Assembly (NCBI GenBank): GCA_009792885.1
Contig: WMCF01000012.1
Span: forward strand, 11,768,514-11,832,513
Reading direction: 5' to 3'
Length of the DNA: 64,000 nucleotides
Source of the DNA: Eremophila alpestris peregrina
Taxonomy: Eukaryota > Chordata > Aves > Passeriformes > Alaudidae
A model generated the notes under the pieces. That model was given only the letters and a program-made list of their open reading frames with translations. It was not told the DNA's origin and did not search any database. A program made the translations under genes and the position numbers. Of this stretch, positions 37,440-49,355 are shown one piece after another. The number at the start of each line of letters is the position of its first letter. The stretch's first letter is position 1.

Positions 37440-38498
37440 TGTTGGGGGTTAGGTTTCTTTCCTTTTGTTCCTTTTTACTTGTAGAATTCTTTCCCATAAG
37501 TTGCTAGGTAACACTATCGACTGTGTACTTAAAAAAACCCAAAAGAAGTGGCCAAGCTCAGGGGAGGAGGGCATCTGGCTGCACTTCTCTTATCTGTGAG
37601 TTTCTCTCTAAGGGAGAAACTCCTTGCAATACCAGGAGAATTGGGCTGGAAAAAAAGACTGGGCTGGGGCAGCTGTTCTCTCTCTCTCTCCCCTGGCTTT
37701 GGAGGAGAACAGTTGGAGCTGCTGCTTGGGGAAAGGAATTCACTACTGCTGCCGTAGCCCAGCCCAGAGCTACTTCTTCTGCCATGGGTGAGTCTGTGCT
37801 CGTGAGAGGGGTCCCACTGAACAGGGACCTTATTAACACCTACCTCACGAAAAGAGGGACCTGTCCCCATCTGCTCGGGTGCCCGGGATCCTGAGCTCGC
37901 CCCTCTCTGCCCTGCTGGGAGCCGGGCTGTCGCTGTCCCGCCCCTGCTGCTTCATCAGCACTGCTCTGAGCTTTCGCTGCCCTGTAGCCCTGCACCTCTG
38001 CCTGCTGAGACATCCTGCTGTCCCACCTTGCTGTTTCCAAGATCCCTGCAGGGGCACCGGGATCGGCTGTCCCAGGGTGTGTGAAGCAAGGCCTCTCCTC
38101 CATCCCTCCCCATCCCGGCCGAGCCGCCATTGCCCCGTGCTCCCCGAGCCCGCCCCACAGCGCCCCCTGCAGCCGCGGGGGAATCACCGCACCCGCCCTG
38201 CCCGGCGGGAGCCACCAGCGCCCCTGGCGGCTGTGCCCGGAACTGCACCGCCAGGGACAGTGACCGCGGCCCAGAAGGGGTCACTGGTCTGGGGCTCTGG
38301 CTGGGGTCAGTGTCAGAGTTGGTGCTTTGTTTGCTTTATTATATATACCAATAAAGAACTGTTATTCCCATTCTCGTATCTTCACCTGAGAACTCCTTAA
38401 TTTCAAAATAATAATAATAATAATAATTTGGAGGGAGGGGGTTTACATGCTCCATTCCATGACTTCCTTAGCAGACACCTGTCTTTCAAACTTAGACA
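37440..38498 (+). mobile_element. Solo LTR with perfect 5-bp target-site duplication
   Basis: The element starts TGTTGGGGGTTAGG and ends CAAACTTAGACA, flanked on both sides by GTGAT (37435-37439 and 38499-38503). The TG...CA ends, the AATAAA at 38350-38355 about 140 bases before the end, and the type (TTTGGAGGGAGGGGGTTTACA near the 3' end) fit a songbird LTR I recognise. A 5-bp duplication is typical of ERV-L/ERV3-like elements, so that class is inferred. The interior (37860-38290) is GC-rich with many CpGs and contains CCGCCATTGC, similar to a YY1 site. Several long chance frames (up to 173 codons) lie here and are not genes. No internal viral region remains, as expected after LTR-LTR recombination. 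Confidence 0.9.
38405..38428. repeat. AAT trinucleotide microsatellite
   Basis: Seven to eight AAT units near the 3' end of the solo LTR. Confidence 0.85.
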
Positions 38499-38503
38499 GT
38501 GAT

Positions 38504-39131
38504 CACAAGAACAGAAAGCTCAAATTTATTGGTTCAGATACATACTTCCACACTACATAGATATAAGTTTTATACTACGGTGTTTCACCAGTAATTCCGA
38601 TGTGTATTAGCTTTCAGTACAATTAAAGTAGTCTTTATGCTATTCTGTATATGAAACAAATTCTGAAAGTCAAATCCAAGTATAGAGCTTGAATCTTCAT
38701 GGACTGACAAGGCTGACTGCGCTTTCCCATGTTGAATTTCAGATTGCACTTACATTTAACAACTGGGTAATGAAGAACATATACAACAGATTACACTTCT
38801 CATTCATTGGCTCCAGAAACCATATTCTGTCCTCAGACCACCAGAGCAGGACCACATTTCTCTTGAAGAAACTTCACCCTCAACTAGTTGATAGGCAGAA
38901 TGACTTCATTCTGGGGATTTCAATAATAGAGAAAAGAATGGTATTGATTTTTGAGAGACAGGTTTTGGTGTTTTAGATTATGATAACCCATTTCATTAAA
39001 AGAAATAATGCATCAGGCACTGCTATAACCTTTTTAGGATTATATCTGTCACTGATAGGTTACACTTAACAATTCTGAATTCCTTAGGGCCTGAAATAGG
39101 AAGATTAGAAAAAAGATACAAAAGTATGTAC
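38504..39131. other. Spacer between two LTRs
   Basis: About 630 bases of AT-rich DNA. A 95-codon frame (38689-38976) has no recognisable content. Confidence 0.5.
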
Positions 39132-40602
39132 TGTCATGGTTTAGCATAGCTTTTAGTTAAAGAGGAAATAGTTACCTGCAAGGACCTAAGATTGACACCT
39201 TGCTCAGCCAATGAGAAAGTAAAGTTCGGCTTTTTGAATGACCCATACGAAGGGAGAATTGTGGGAACGGTTCTTTCTGCTGCTCGCCTCTGAAGAGGTA
39301 AGAAGCAGCCCTGGCTCCCTCCAGCCATCGGGAACCTGGGCCTGCTGGGCCCTGCCTAACTTGAAACGTCTGCCAGGCTCAGTGACTCTTGGGCAGGGTG
39401 GGAGGAGGAAGATATGCCCCGGCTCTGCTCAGACCAAGTTCCAGAGGCTGCCGGCAGGGAATGAAGAAGCTACAGCTTTTAACATCCCAGCGAAATTCCT
39501 GAGTTCCCCCATGCCACCTTCCACCTGGAGCAGACCCAAGCCCGGACTGAGCCACTCCAAATGAGACCAAGGGGTGGAGAGGGGTGAAAGATGCATCTAC
39601 CAGCACAGCTATTGCGACTCCTGCTGCCATTACTGCTTCTTCCCCCATCCCCTTCCTCATGCAGCCTTGGAATCTTTTGAGAACTGCTGCCGCTGCCTGG
39701 CCAAGATCATGTGGCCATCAGCAAACCTGAGCTAAAGTTAACTCTTTGTTTGCCAAAGTGAAGCTTGCAGAACATTAGTCCTCTCTAAAGTGAAAAGAAA
39801 GTCATAGTGGGGACATTTTTATTTAGGCCGCATGAAGATACTGAGGTCTGTGGAAGAGATGTTGTATCTTAAGACATGAAGAGATGAGAAGAAGCCTTAG
39901 GCTGAAAATATTTTGTGAATTGTGGTACCAGACTATAATATGCTAGAATATATCTTTAAACCATGGAAAATATGAATTGGGAAATGATTCAGATTGGTGG
40001 CTTTGAGCAAAGGTATTTGTAATGGACTAAGTGAAGGAGGGACCTTGTGGTCCCCTGAGGTATTTGAACAGATGTTGAAATGTGCTGGAGAGAAAAAAAC
40101 CTCTGTGCCAGTGACGAAGTGAGAGATATTTCTGCCCTTGAATGGGATGAAGAACATCCTTTGTACCTGAACTGTTCATTTTAAAATACCACCCCAGGAT
40201 GCGCAGAGTCCATGGCCCAACTGCAGCTGATGGGAAAAGTTGCGTGATATGGGAGAACCACAGAGACACGTTCCCAGGGGGCTGTTTTTTGAGAGCTGTA
40301 GACTGTTTCTTTCTTGTAGAGAGTTACCATAACCCAAAGGGACTTCTCTCTCTAAAAAGATTGATGAAAGATTATTTTGTAAGAAGTACAGACCTTAAGT
40401 TCTGAGTTCTTGCCTTATGCAATGCCTGTGAGAAAGAAAAGAATCTGGTGGGAGAGGGGGAAGTGTTTTGAAAGTTTCATTTTGATTCTTTTTTTTTCCT
40501 TTAGTGTGTGTAAATAAAACTATCTTTATATCTTTTAAGTTTGAGCCTGCTTTGCTTTCTCTTAATCCTATCTCACAGCAGAAAAACACTAAAACCACTA
40601 CA
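39132..40602 (+). mobile_element. Long 5' LTR of an endogenous retrovirus
   Basis: The element starts TGTCATGGTTTAGCATAGC and ends AAACCACTACA. The 3' half (from about GGACCTTGTGGTCCCC to TCTCACAGCAG) matches a songbird LTR I recognise. AATAAA at 40513-40518 lies 84 bases before the end. Five bases further on is a primer-binding site, so this is a 5' LTR read on the plus strand rather than a solo LTR. At about 1.47 kb it is long for an LTR, and an internal insertion or the joining of two elements near 39.7-39.9 kb cannot be excluded. Internal genes and the 3' LTR are absent. I found no target-site duplication. Confidence 0.75.
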
Positions 40603-40607
40603 TTAAT

Positions 40608-40625
40608 TGGTGCATTGGCCTGGAA
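40608..40625 (+). promoter_or_regulatory. Retroviral primer-binding site, tRNA-Gly
   Basis: TGGTGCATTGGCCTGGAA follows the LTR by five bases. The complement of the 3' end of tRNA-Gly(GCC), including CCA, is TGGTGCATTGGCCGGGAA, so 17 of 18 bases match. The tRNA assignment rests on the known GCATTGG/CCAATGC acceptor stem of that tRNA. About 30 more bases may be viral leader, after which the internal region is lost. Confidence 0.75.
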
Positions 40626-40659
40626 GAGCAAAATTAGTGAACGTGAAACCACTACACTA

Positions 40660-42182
40660 CCCAAGCCTCACCAAGTTAAAACTAAAAATATAAAATTGAT
40701 GGAATTGGATAGTCAAAAGAAAAAATCAGCAACCTCTCCCTTGTCCAAAACAACACTTTTCCCAACTCCAAAATATTTTCAATTTGATCGTTCATTAGTA
40801 TGCAAATAAATGACTGCAAATATTTTTAACATGAAGTCTGACCAAACTTAAAAAGTGAACTTTTGACAGGACGTGCTAAAATACCAAAGGTAAGTAAAAT
40901 GTATAAAAGAATCAAAATATGCAAAGTGCGTAAAGAATGAAGATAGAAGTGGTGTTTGGTACACTGAAACCCATGAGTACAGAAATTTTTAAGTACATGG
41001 ATTTGAAAAGAAAGAAATGGTTTATGGGAAAAGGTAATATGTTAAAAGATATTACATTTGAGAATAAAATTACTACATACCTTGCCATCCTATGGTTTAG
41101 AGAATGGATTTTCCCATTTTTTCTTTTTTAATTCAGAATAGAATGCTTTTAAAGAAATTGTCAGCTACTTTTGATAAAATAACTGTTACATTGAATAAGT
41201 ATTTCACATTGTTCCTTTCCTTTTGTTAAAACCCTTTTTTGAGATAGTTTCTTTTTCTAGAAACCATCATTTTTACATACTTGCCCCATACATTTGTATA
41301 CAGACATAATAATGTATTGAAATGACAATTTTTCTTGAATTTGATTTTTTTTAATTGTATGCAATCAATTATTTAAGGTAGTGCTAATGAAGTCTTGTAG
41401 TTTTCTTTCCTTTCTTCTGCAATACATATGCAAACACAGGTCTTTCTACAATATTTGACTACTATGTACTTTTCTACTCATTTAACTGCTAAAGAATGCA
41501 TTTTTGTTGTTGACCAGACTTATTTAATTTTTTCTCATATTATTCCTTATTCCAAAAATTTTTAAAATATAAATAAACAGAATAACAGCTTGCCTGACAT
41601 GATTTATAGTACATAATATTGTTGAACAATAATGGCCAATATGTTTAGAAAACATCATAATTTTCTCTAGATTAGAAAGAATATAATAATAATTTAACTT
41701 CTTGCAAAATAAGTTGAATTATTATACAAAATACTTTGCTGTATAATAGATACAGATATATTTATTATTTAGATATTTCTAAAAGAGATACAGAATCTCT
41801 TTCAGACCATCTTCTCAGGATTACTATTACTGAAGTTATAGACTTCTGATGTTCAGATGCAGCAAATCATATGTGATATGCTACTTCAAGGCATAAGTTA
41901 CCTAATCAAAGAACAACATTTCTTTTGTTGTATGAGATGGTGTTGTATGACATATGGCCTGCTGCCAAGCTCACTTCTAGGGGAAGTAACAGCTATTACA
42001 CATTGGAACAGAGTTAGGATACGGACATTTGCCTTCAGATCTAAGGCAGCTAATGGGTGGGACATATCAGCAGGAGGAATCTGTAAAAGATCCCAGGTGT
42101 TCCATCCTTGTGTAAGGCTTTTGTACCCACAGTGGCCTACCTTCTACTGGCAGATAACATACGAGGTAGGAAGCATATATGG
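40660..42182. other. Non-coding AT-rich spacer
   Basis: No gene or repeat recognised. The stretch at 41100-41800 is especially AT-rich. A 115-codon frame at 41857-42204 runs into the following CR1 and is not supported. Confidence 0.5.
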
Positions 42183-42920
42183 AAGGCCAAGAGCAAGGTC
42201 CTAGAAGCGAGGTAAGGCAATCCCAAGCAAAAATACAGGGGTGGAGTGTATTGAGAACAACATTAAGGATAAGACTTGAGGGTATTGGTTGAGGAGAAGC
42301 TCAACATGACCCAGCAATGTACACTTGCAGCCCAGACAGCCAACTGTGTCTTGGGCTGCATCGAAAGTAACATGGCCAGCAGGTTGAGGGAGGGCATTCT
42401 GCCACTCTGCTCTGCTCTTGCACTTTTGCAGTACTGCATCTATAAGGCCCATAAAGATGGATGATAAGAGGGCTGGAGCACCTGTCCTGTCAAGAAAGGC
42501 TGCAAGAGTTGGGGCTGTTATCCCAGAGAAGAGAAGACTCCACAGACAACTCATAGGAGCCTGCCAGTGCCTAAAGGGGGTACAGAAGAATTGGACAGGA
42601 ACAAGGGTATGTAGTGATGGAACGAGGGGTAACGCCTTTAAATTGAGAGTGGATTTGGATTAGATATTAGGAAATTTTTTTTTGCTGTGGGGCATTGGAG
42701 CAGGTTGCCCACAGAAGCAGTGGGTGTCACAACCCTGGAAGCATTTGAGCTGGATGGGGCTTTGAACAATCTGTTCTAGTGGAAAGTACCTCTGCCCATG
42801 GCAGGAGCATTGGAATTGGATAATCTTTAAGCTCCCTTTCAACCCAAACTATTCTACAATTATATGATTCTATGCTTTCAACCCAGCCTACTTTTATGGT
42901 TTTATGGTTCTATGAAACAA
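42183..42920 (+). mobile_element. CR1 LINE 3' part with terminal repeats
   Basis: CR1 sense sequence begins near AAGGCCAAGAGCAAGGTCC and runs through the end of ORF2, the 3' UTR (GAGCTGGATGGGGCTTTGAACAA) and the terminal ATTCTA/TTCTATG repeats (about 42855-42920). A piece is missing near 42445-42465, between the TATAAGGCCCATAAAGATGG region and GATAAGAGGGCTGGAGC. It shares the block CTGCCAGTGCCTAAAGGG and GGGTATGTAGTGAT with the copy at 48975, so the two belong to one subfamily. The frame is broken by stops. Confidence 0.9.
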
Positions 42921-43049
42921 TTCAGGACTGGCTTGCCATTTGCCTCTTCATACGATGCTATGCACATTCTATTTGCTCATGAGAAGAATGAGAAGTGTCA
43001 GCATAAGCACTATGATGCACTTTTTAGGAACACCATAGTGAATGGACAA

Positions 43050-43078
43050 CTTTCCCATTCAAATCATGAATGGGAAAG
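43050..43078. repeat. Perfect 12-bp inverted repeat
   Basis: CTTTCCCATTCA, a five-base loop (AATCA), then TGAATGGGAAAG. It lies about 130 bases past the CR1 tail. Confidence 0.75.
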
Positions 43079-43409
43079 GAAATCTCTGAGGGATCTCTGC
43101 ACAGCTCATTTAATATTTTTCTTGTTAGATGAACAACATGAGAGAACCACCAAGGCCACCCTCATTGTTTTCAAGTTGTCACTCTTTCACCCGTCCACTT
43201 CTACTGCCTTTAGGACTAGAGGTGTAACTCTTCTGTAAGAATTAAGAAATATCCAGTATGTGTAAAATTCTAGCTTATGGCATGCTAGATTGTTGGTACT
43301 TTACTGGTAGTTAAGGGGTTTCCTTGCACCAGAGTTCTCAAGCAGTGTTATTGTCTTGATGAGGAATCATTCTTTAATAAGTGGCAAATACCTTTTCCTG
43401 ATGTATTGC

Positions 43410-44156
43410 TGTAGCGGTTTTAACTCTGGCTCTCTGAGACCCCAACCCAGTCAAACTCTCTCCTTACCTCCTCAACAGGACAAGGGAGAAAATAAGGTGG
43501 AAAAACTCACTGGCTGCCAGATAACTCACCAAAAATCATTACAAGGGAAAGAGACTCAACAGGGACAAGATTTATTTTACTTATTTTCAATTAAAAGTAA
43601 AGTAGGATGGTGAGAAGCAAAGACAAAAACAATAGGGTTTTTTTGGTGGACCTGGGCACTTTTGCCTCCATCCCAACTTCTTTCCAGGCTTAACAGCACT
43701 CCTGAGTTTTCTACCTCTTCCCCTCCCAAGGCAGTTTCTGCATGGGATCTCCATTGACTTCAGGTCATATCTGTCTTTTGTGGTATGGGATCCTCCAGGG
43801 GTTGCTTGAGAACAACCTTCTGTATCATGGTCTTCTCCATGTGATACAGGGGAATCTCTGCCCCAGCCCCTGAAGTACCTCCTTCCCCTCCTTTTTCTCT
43901 GGCCTTGGTGTTTGCAGGGCTATTTTGCTCACTCCTCTGATTTATTGCACAGCTTTTTTGACCCTTTTAAAAGTAGACTTTTCTGGAGATGCCACCAGAT
44001 GGGCTAAGGGACTCAGCTGTGCTTTGCACTGGATCCATTTGAGCTGGCTGGAACCACTTGTATTTGGCATGGGGCAGCCCTCTGTCTCTCTTTTCAGGGG
44101 TTATCCTTGTAGCCTCTTCTTCCGCTGCAAACAGATTGCCACATAAATTAAATGCA
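43410..44156 (-). mobile_element. Solo LTR, same family as 28042-29131
   Basis: On the plus strand it runs from TGTAGCGGTTTTAACTC to CCACATAAATTAAATGCA. These ends align with the start and end of the LTR at 28042-29131, as do the interior stretches GGGGAATCTCTGCCCC, CCTTGGTGTTTGCAGGG and GGGCTAAGGGACTCAGC. The flanks are ATTGC (43405-43409) and TTTGC (44157-44161), a 5-bp target-site duplication with one substitution. Read on the minus strand it ends GAGTTAAAACCGCTACA. At about 750 bp it lacks roughly 350 bp of tandem-unit interior present in the other copy. No viral genes remain. Confidence 0.8.
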
Positions 44157-47100
44157 TTTGCAAATAATTGGTGTGTCACACCAGATATCACAGTGTAGTT
44201 TAATGTCTTATAAGCAAATCAGTTAATACTTTGATCCTAAGTCATTAGTACTAACAAAATCGTTATTAAATCACTTCATAATCTGCATTCATACAGCTTC
44301 TACTTTTTATGAAGCATCTTTTTTTGGTCCAATTTCTTCAGTTATTCAATTAGCGACATGAATTTGAAAAATATCTGTGGATAATTTACAGGTGGATATC
44401 CCTCATTTCAAGCTTGCGGCCTATTCGTTGGGGTAGTTTGTTAAGACAGTTTGCCTGCTGCACTTTCTGCAGTGTTTCCAGGAGCAGATGGGAATAGATG
44501 GAAGTGTGACTCTCAAACTGTTCCAGTGGCAGCAACATCAGCTAGAGTTTGCTTAGATATCTGCAAAAGCTGAGAGTGCTGAATCATGAGAAGTGCTCTA
44601 GCAAAGTTGTTTACACAAGACTTGGTATCTGCTTCTGTATAAGGCTTGGTATCTGCTTGTACAAGGCTTGGTATCTGCTCCATATGGAAAGCAGAATAAA
44701 ACATGTCATTCCTCCTAACTTTTTCTTTGCTCACCCAATTGCAGAACAGTCCTTGATTTAGTGCAGGGTGACTGTTAGGTAACTGTTAGGAGGTTTCCCT
44801 GCTATGAGGCAAGTCCACTGTCTTTAATTATCTGTTTTCCATAATGCTGAATTAAATAAACAGAATGTTTATAGAGAACTATAGAGAATGTGTGTTGGAC
44901 AGACTTATACACACAAGTCTTTATTCTGATGCATCATTGCTGATAACACACATAAATTCTAAGTGTGAAAGTAGCTTCTGGGGAAGACAAAAAAATAAAC
45001 AAAAACAAAATAACATAAGAGGAAAGTGTAAGGGGTAAGCTTCCCAGTGACAAGTCAAGAAAAACACTGATGTAATTAACCTCTTCCCTGTGAATCCCCT
45101 CCAGTGTAGCATGTGGTAAAGCTGAAGGTTGTGAGAATGTTGACTTTTACACAGATTTTGCTACTCCTGTACAATTTTCAATGTGATCCTCTCAACAAAT
45201 GTCTTACTGCCTATGATAATGTTAGTGTGGATTACAGTATGCTTACACTATGTGCTGATTGCCTGATATTGCCTTGCATATGTATTATTAGGTACTGCTT
45301 ACTGCATATTTAAATTGTTACCATATTGTTACTCATTAAGTTTTGAGTTTCTCCAATATTAACTAAATTCCACAAAGCAGTATGTAGGAGAAGTAAAGCA
45401 ACAAAGGGGCGAGTTTCACATTGCAGAGATTTACTTTGCTGGAGAAGCAAACAGTAAGAAAATAGAGGTTTGCAGGTGCAAGAAAAACAGCACAAGGACA
45501 ACACAGGAGAAAAAATACACTGTAGTTCTGGAAAACAGTCACTACAGCTTGGTTAAAAATTTATAAAGATGCAGAAGAAAGGCATACTGAAGATTGACAA
45601 ATGGAAAGGCCCTTCTGCACAGATTAAAGTACTTGAAGATCTATCTATGTAGCTTTGAGAAAGTACATGTGGGCCTGGGTATGGATATTAGCAGGTAGGT
45701 CTAGGTCTGAGGAAAAAAAAAAGCTATTAACGAGACAAGCTCATGGCAAAAGTTGGGTGGGAAATACCAACCAACCAGCCAAGACAGAAAACCAAATACT
45801 TAAAGCAATGAGAGTCTGAGGAGTAAATTAAGACAATAATGGGGAGGAGCAGATACAAATGGTATGAGAAAATTCCCTGACATTTTAATGATAAGAAACC
45901 TAAAAAAAGTTCAGCCTTAACCTGGGATAGGATAGTACAGTTTGCTCAAATTATTTTCATGAACATGAAGATGCCTTCTTTCAGACAACTACCTTGCATA
46001 CGTGTGCCAAATTGTTGCAGATTACATTACTGTTTCTCAAAAAATTTTATTATATTGATTCCTTTAAATTCCCTCTCAATTAAAATTGTCTGACAGATGT
46101 TTGTTATGATCTCTCTAAACTTTAAATTACTCTAATAATCCTTCTGGACAATTTTCTGAATTTTTCTTCTGAATCTGAATTGGTTTAGTCTTTCCAATTT
46201 GTACAGACTAAAATGTCCTTATTTCATAATGTAATCTGTAATCTATTTGTATAAATGAACTCGTCAAGTGAGTATTACAATGGCAACCCACAGTATATTG
46301 AATCACAATTTAGGACACTTAAATGTTTTTAATTGTACAGCCTCCATTAAAGCACCACGTTGTTATAGTAGATTTATTATGCAAGAAGGTTCTCCTAAGA
46401 TAAAATATTTTTCATTTCCTCAGGATGCATAGCTTTATAAATCCCTTTCCTGTGGAGATTTCCAATCTGCAGATCCAGCAATGTCGTGCATGAAAATGCT
46501 CTGCTCTGCCTGCCTGAACCACTATTGACTCAACTGAGACTCCATTTTGGAGTACAGAAATTTTTACATGTGTCTCTTTTGAAGAACAAGGGTGATACAA
46601 TGCACAAATAGTACAGGTAGAAGCTGAGGGGATTTTTATGGCATGGGATTGCAGGGAAGACATCAGGCAGCTCAGTACAATACTCATCCAGCCTGTGGTG
46701 TTAGCTCATTTCTCCTGAGAATGAAAATATTTTTATTGCTCTTGATAATTACTTTCTTCACTTTCACCTTCATCACACCCAAGCAAGTATGTGGATAAGC
46801 ACACAGAAACCGTAGAAGATATAAAACTTCTCCCAATATTTGGTAAGGCTGGAAAACTGTTTGTAGTTCATTGTTCACACAACAAGCTACAGTATTCCAG
46901 ATGCAAGCAAAAAACAGAAAAAACTGATAATATGTGATGGTTGTTGGCATCATTCCTGATATCACACAAGATTTCTGCAGGGTAGAAAACTGGGCAAAGG
47001 AAATTAGTCCCTTAGAGGTGACTTAGGAACTGCTTCTGAGCATCCACAGAGGAGCTCAGCTAAGAGTAGACTATTCTTGTCAGAGGAAACAAGCAAAAAG

Positions 47101-48974
47101 AGGACACAAAGTCCCCTTTCCACTGCGATTTTGTGCTGCTGCAGAGCCAAAAGTGTCTTACTGAGGTTTGAGACATCATTAATTCCTCTCATTTCTGAAT
47201 GCTGCAAAACATTTTGTCCTTTATCTCATTGATCTTGTTTTGAAATTTGCCACAAAGTGCTTGAAATGTTTCATATTTAACCTAAGCATCTAAATCAACT
47301 TCAGCTCCTGCAAACACACTTATGATCTCTCTTATTAACTTGGTTTTGGTTTATTTTCACACAAAATATCTTCAGTTAACTTGATAACTTCAAATATTTC
47401 TTCAAAAAAGAAATATTTCAAATTAAAGCTTGATCATGTTTGCAAGTGATCAAATAATAAAGTGAAAAAAAAGTTGTGATAGGAAAATACAAAAAATAAC
47501 TTCCTTTTGAAGTCTCCCAACATATGTAGGGCAGGCCACATACCACAGCCTAAGGATGAGATGCACATTTTTCTAATTAGGAACTATAGAGAATAAATCA
47601 AATAACCTAATTCCTATTGCAATACAAATCTGGAAAATAAGAAGACCTTGTTTCTGCAGAACCTGGAAAATAAAATATTCACATTACAAAATTAAGTCAA
47701 TATAAATAAAAGCCTGCAAATTTAGATAATGAAAAGGCATGAAGTGCAAGAGAACATATCTGAAGTTATGCAAAAGCATGCTACTATTATTCACTTACAG
47801 AATCATATTTATATACAAAGGGACTAAGAATATCTTCCCACAGCCTTAGCTCCACAGGATGTTTTCAGAGAGGTTCACTAATACTAATTCCATTGTTTTC
47901 AGACTACTATAGCTGAGGAAAATCAAGTATGGGAAAAGGAGTATTTTCTAGACTCTGGCCAGATTTTCCTCTAAAATTTAAATCTGCAAGAGGACGTTCT
48001 CTTCATCAAGCAAACAAAATATAACATTCAGCATGCATTTTCTCCATAAGAACTGATGAGTGAGCATCACCACAGGGTCAGTCGCAGGAGAGCAAACATA
48101 AAGAAGGATTATTTTTGTTGTAAGTACTTCTTTGAGGGATTAGTCAGATTCAGTTGTGTGTGGGATCTACCTATAGGTGAATAGTGTTTGGTAAACTGGG
48201 TAATGCAAGACAGAGCCTTCCAGTACTACCAGGTCAATGGCTCTGACCTTGTTTTGGCTGGTGGTGGCTGAAAATATTTTAATAAGGGTGCTGCACACTG
48301 ACTTATCCAAAACAAGCTGATACTGTCTCTCCTGCTCCTTGAAGACAGACATCTGAGTTAAAGCAAACCTACTTTCACAGTTTGTCTTGTCTGTAATCCA
48401 TGTTAGTGGTGTGAAACATCCATGAGGTGGTGAAACAGAACTCTGTGAGGACAAGGAAACACCAGTATCTCAGAACTATCTTTGGGTGCTTGTTGGTGCA
48501 TATTGGTGAGGGAGGCCCGTGCTGATCTCTTGGGAGGTTAATAGGTGTCATTGCTAGGGCAGTGGCTATTGCAAAGCATTAATGATCCTTTCTCTAAAGT
48601 CTAAAAAGGAAAAATAACACTAATTTGCAAGTATCTTTTCATGTGTTACATTTTTAATTCTAGTAGGCATTAAATCTATGTATGAACATTGCACCTGGAA
48701 ACAGATTTGAGAAAATTTTGGGAGTTTTCATCACAGAAGCCATCAATAAGCAATTGCACTTTAGTACAGAGGAGGCCATAGTTATTTCAGTACCAGATGA
48801 TGATTACCTGAAGACAATTTGACGCCCTGAAATTTAATATTAAATGATCCCTGGGATATATAAGGATCACTTCTAAAGCTCATGAGGATTGGAAAAAAGT
48901 ATAGATGTACCAATAATTTCCAATAACATGTACAAATAATTTTCAATAGCAGCAGCATTTGGTAAAAAGTTAAG
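44157..48974. other. Non-coding spacer
   Basis: No supported gene. It contains the minisatellite at 44614-44682. A 95-codon minus-strand frame (48167-48454) lies in more balanced sequence, but I recognise nothing in it and see no splice pair. Confidence 0.5.
44614..44682. repeat. Three-copy tandem repeat, unit about 22-24 bp
   Basis: Units ACAAGACTTGGTATCTGCTT, ATAAGGCTTGGTATCTGCTT and ACAAGGCTTGGTATCTGCTC follow head to tail. The first is slightly longer. Confidence 0.85.
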
Positions 48975-49320
48975 GTGTCTTTTGGCCTGCCAGTGCCTAA
49001 AGGGCGTTATAGAAAAATTGAAGATAGTTTTGACAAGGGTATGTAGTGATAGGACAAAGGGGAATGCCTTCAAATTGAAATGCAGTAGGTTTAGATTAGA
49101 TATTAGCAAGAAATTCTTTATTGTAAGAGTACTGAGGCACTTAAACAGATTGCCCACAAAAGCTGTGGGTGACCATCCCTGGAAGTGTTCTAGGCCAGGT
49201 TGGATGGGGTTTTTAAACAACCAGTTCAAGTGAAAAGTGTTCCTGCTTATGTCATGGGGGCTGGAACTGGGGGATTTCAAAAGACCCTTTTGATCCAAAC
49301 TATTCTATCATTGTATGATA
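48975..49320 (+). mobile_element. CR1 LINE 3' end, 5'-truncated
   Basis: It begins near CTTTTGGCCTGCCAGTGCC, continues through GGTTTAGATTAGATATTAGCAAGAAATTC (end of ORF2) and the 3' UTR (CCAGGTTGGATGGGGTTTTTAAACAA), and ends in degenerate CTATCATTGTATGAT repeats. It is the same subfamily as the copy at 42183. The coding part is too short and altered to be functional. Confidence 0.9.
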
Positions 49321-49355
49321 ATTAAGAAGAGATAAATATTTATGTCCCCATAACT

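Noticed and set aside
37879..38400. 173-codon plus-strand frame
   Set aside because: Lies wholly inside the solo LTR with GTGAT duplication, in its GC-rich core. It has no viral or cellular protein resemblance.
48167..48454. 95-codon minus-strand frame in balanced sequence as a possible gene relic
   Set aside because: I recognise no family, see no splice sites, and the length is within chance.
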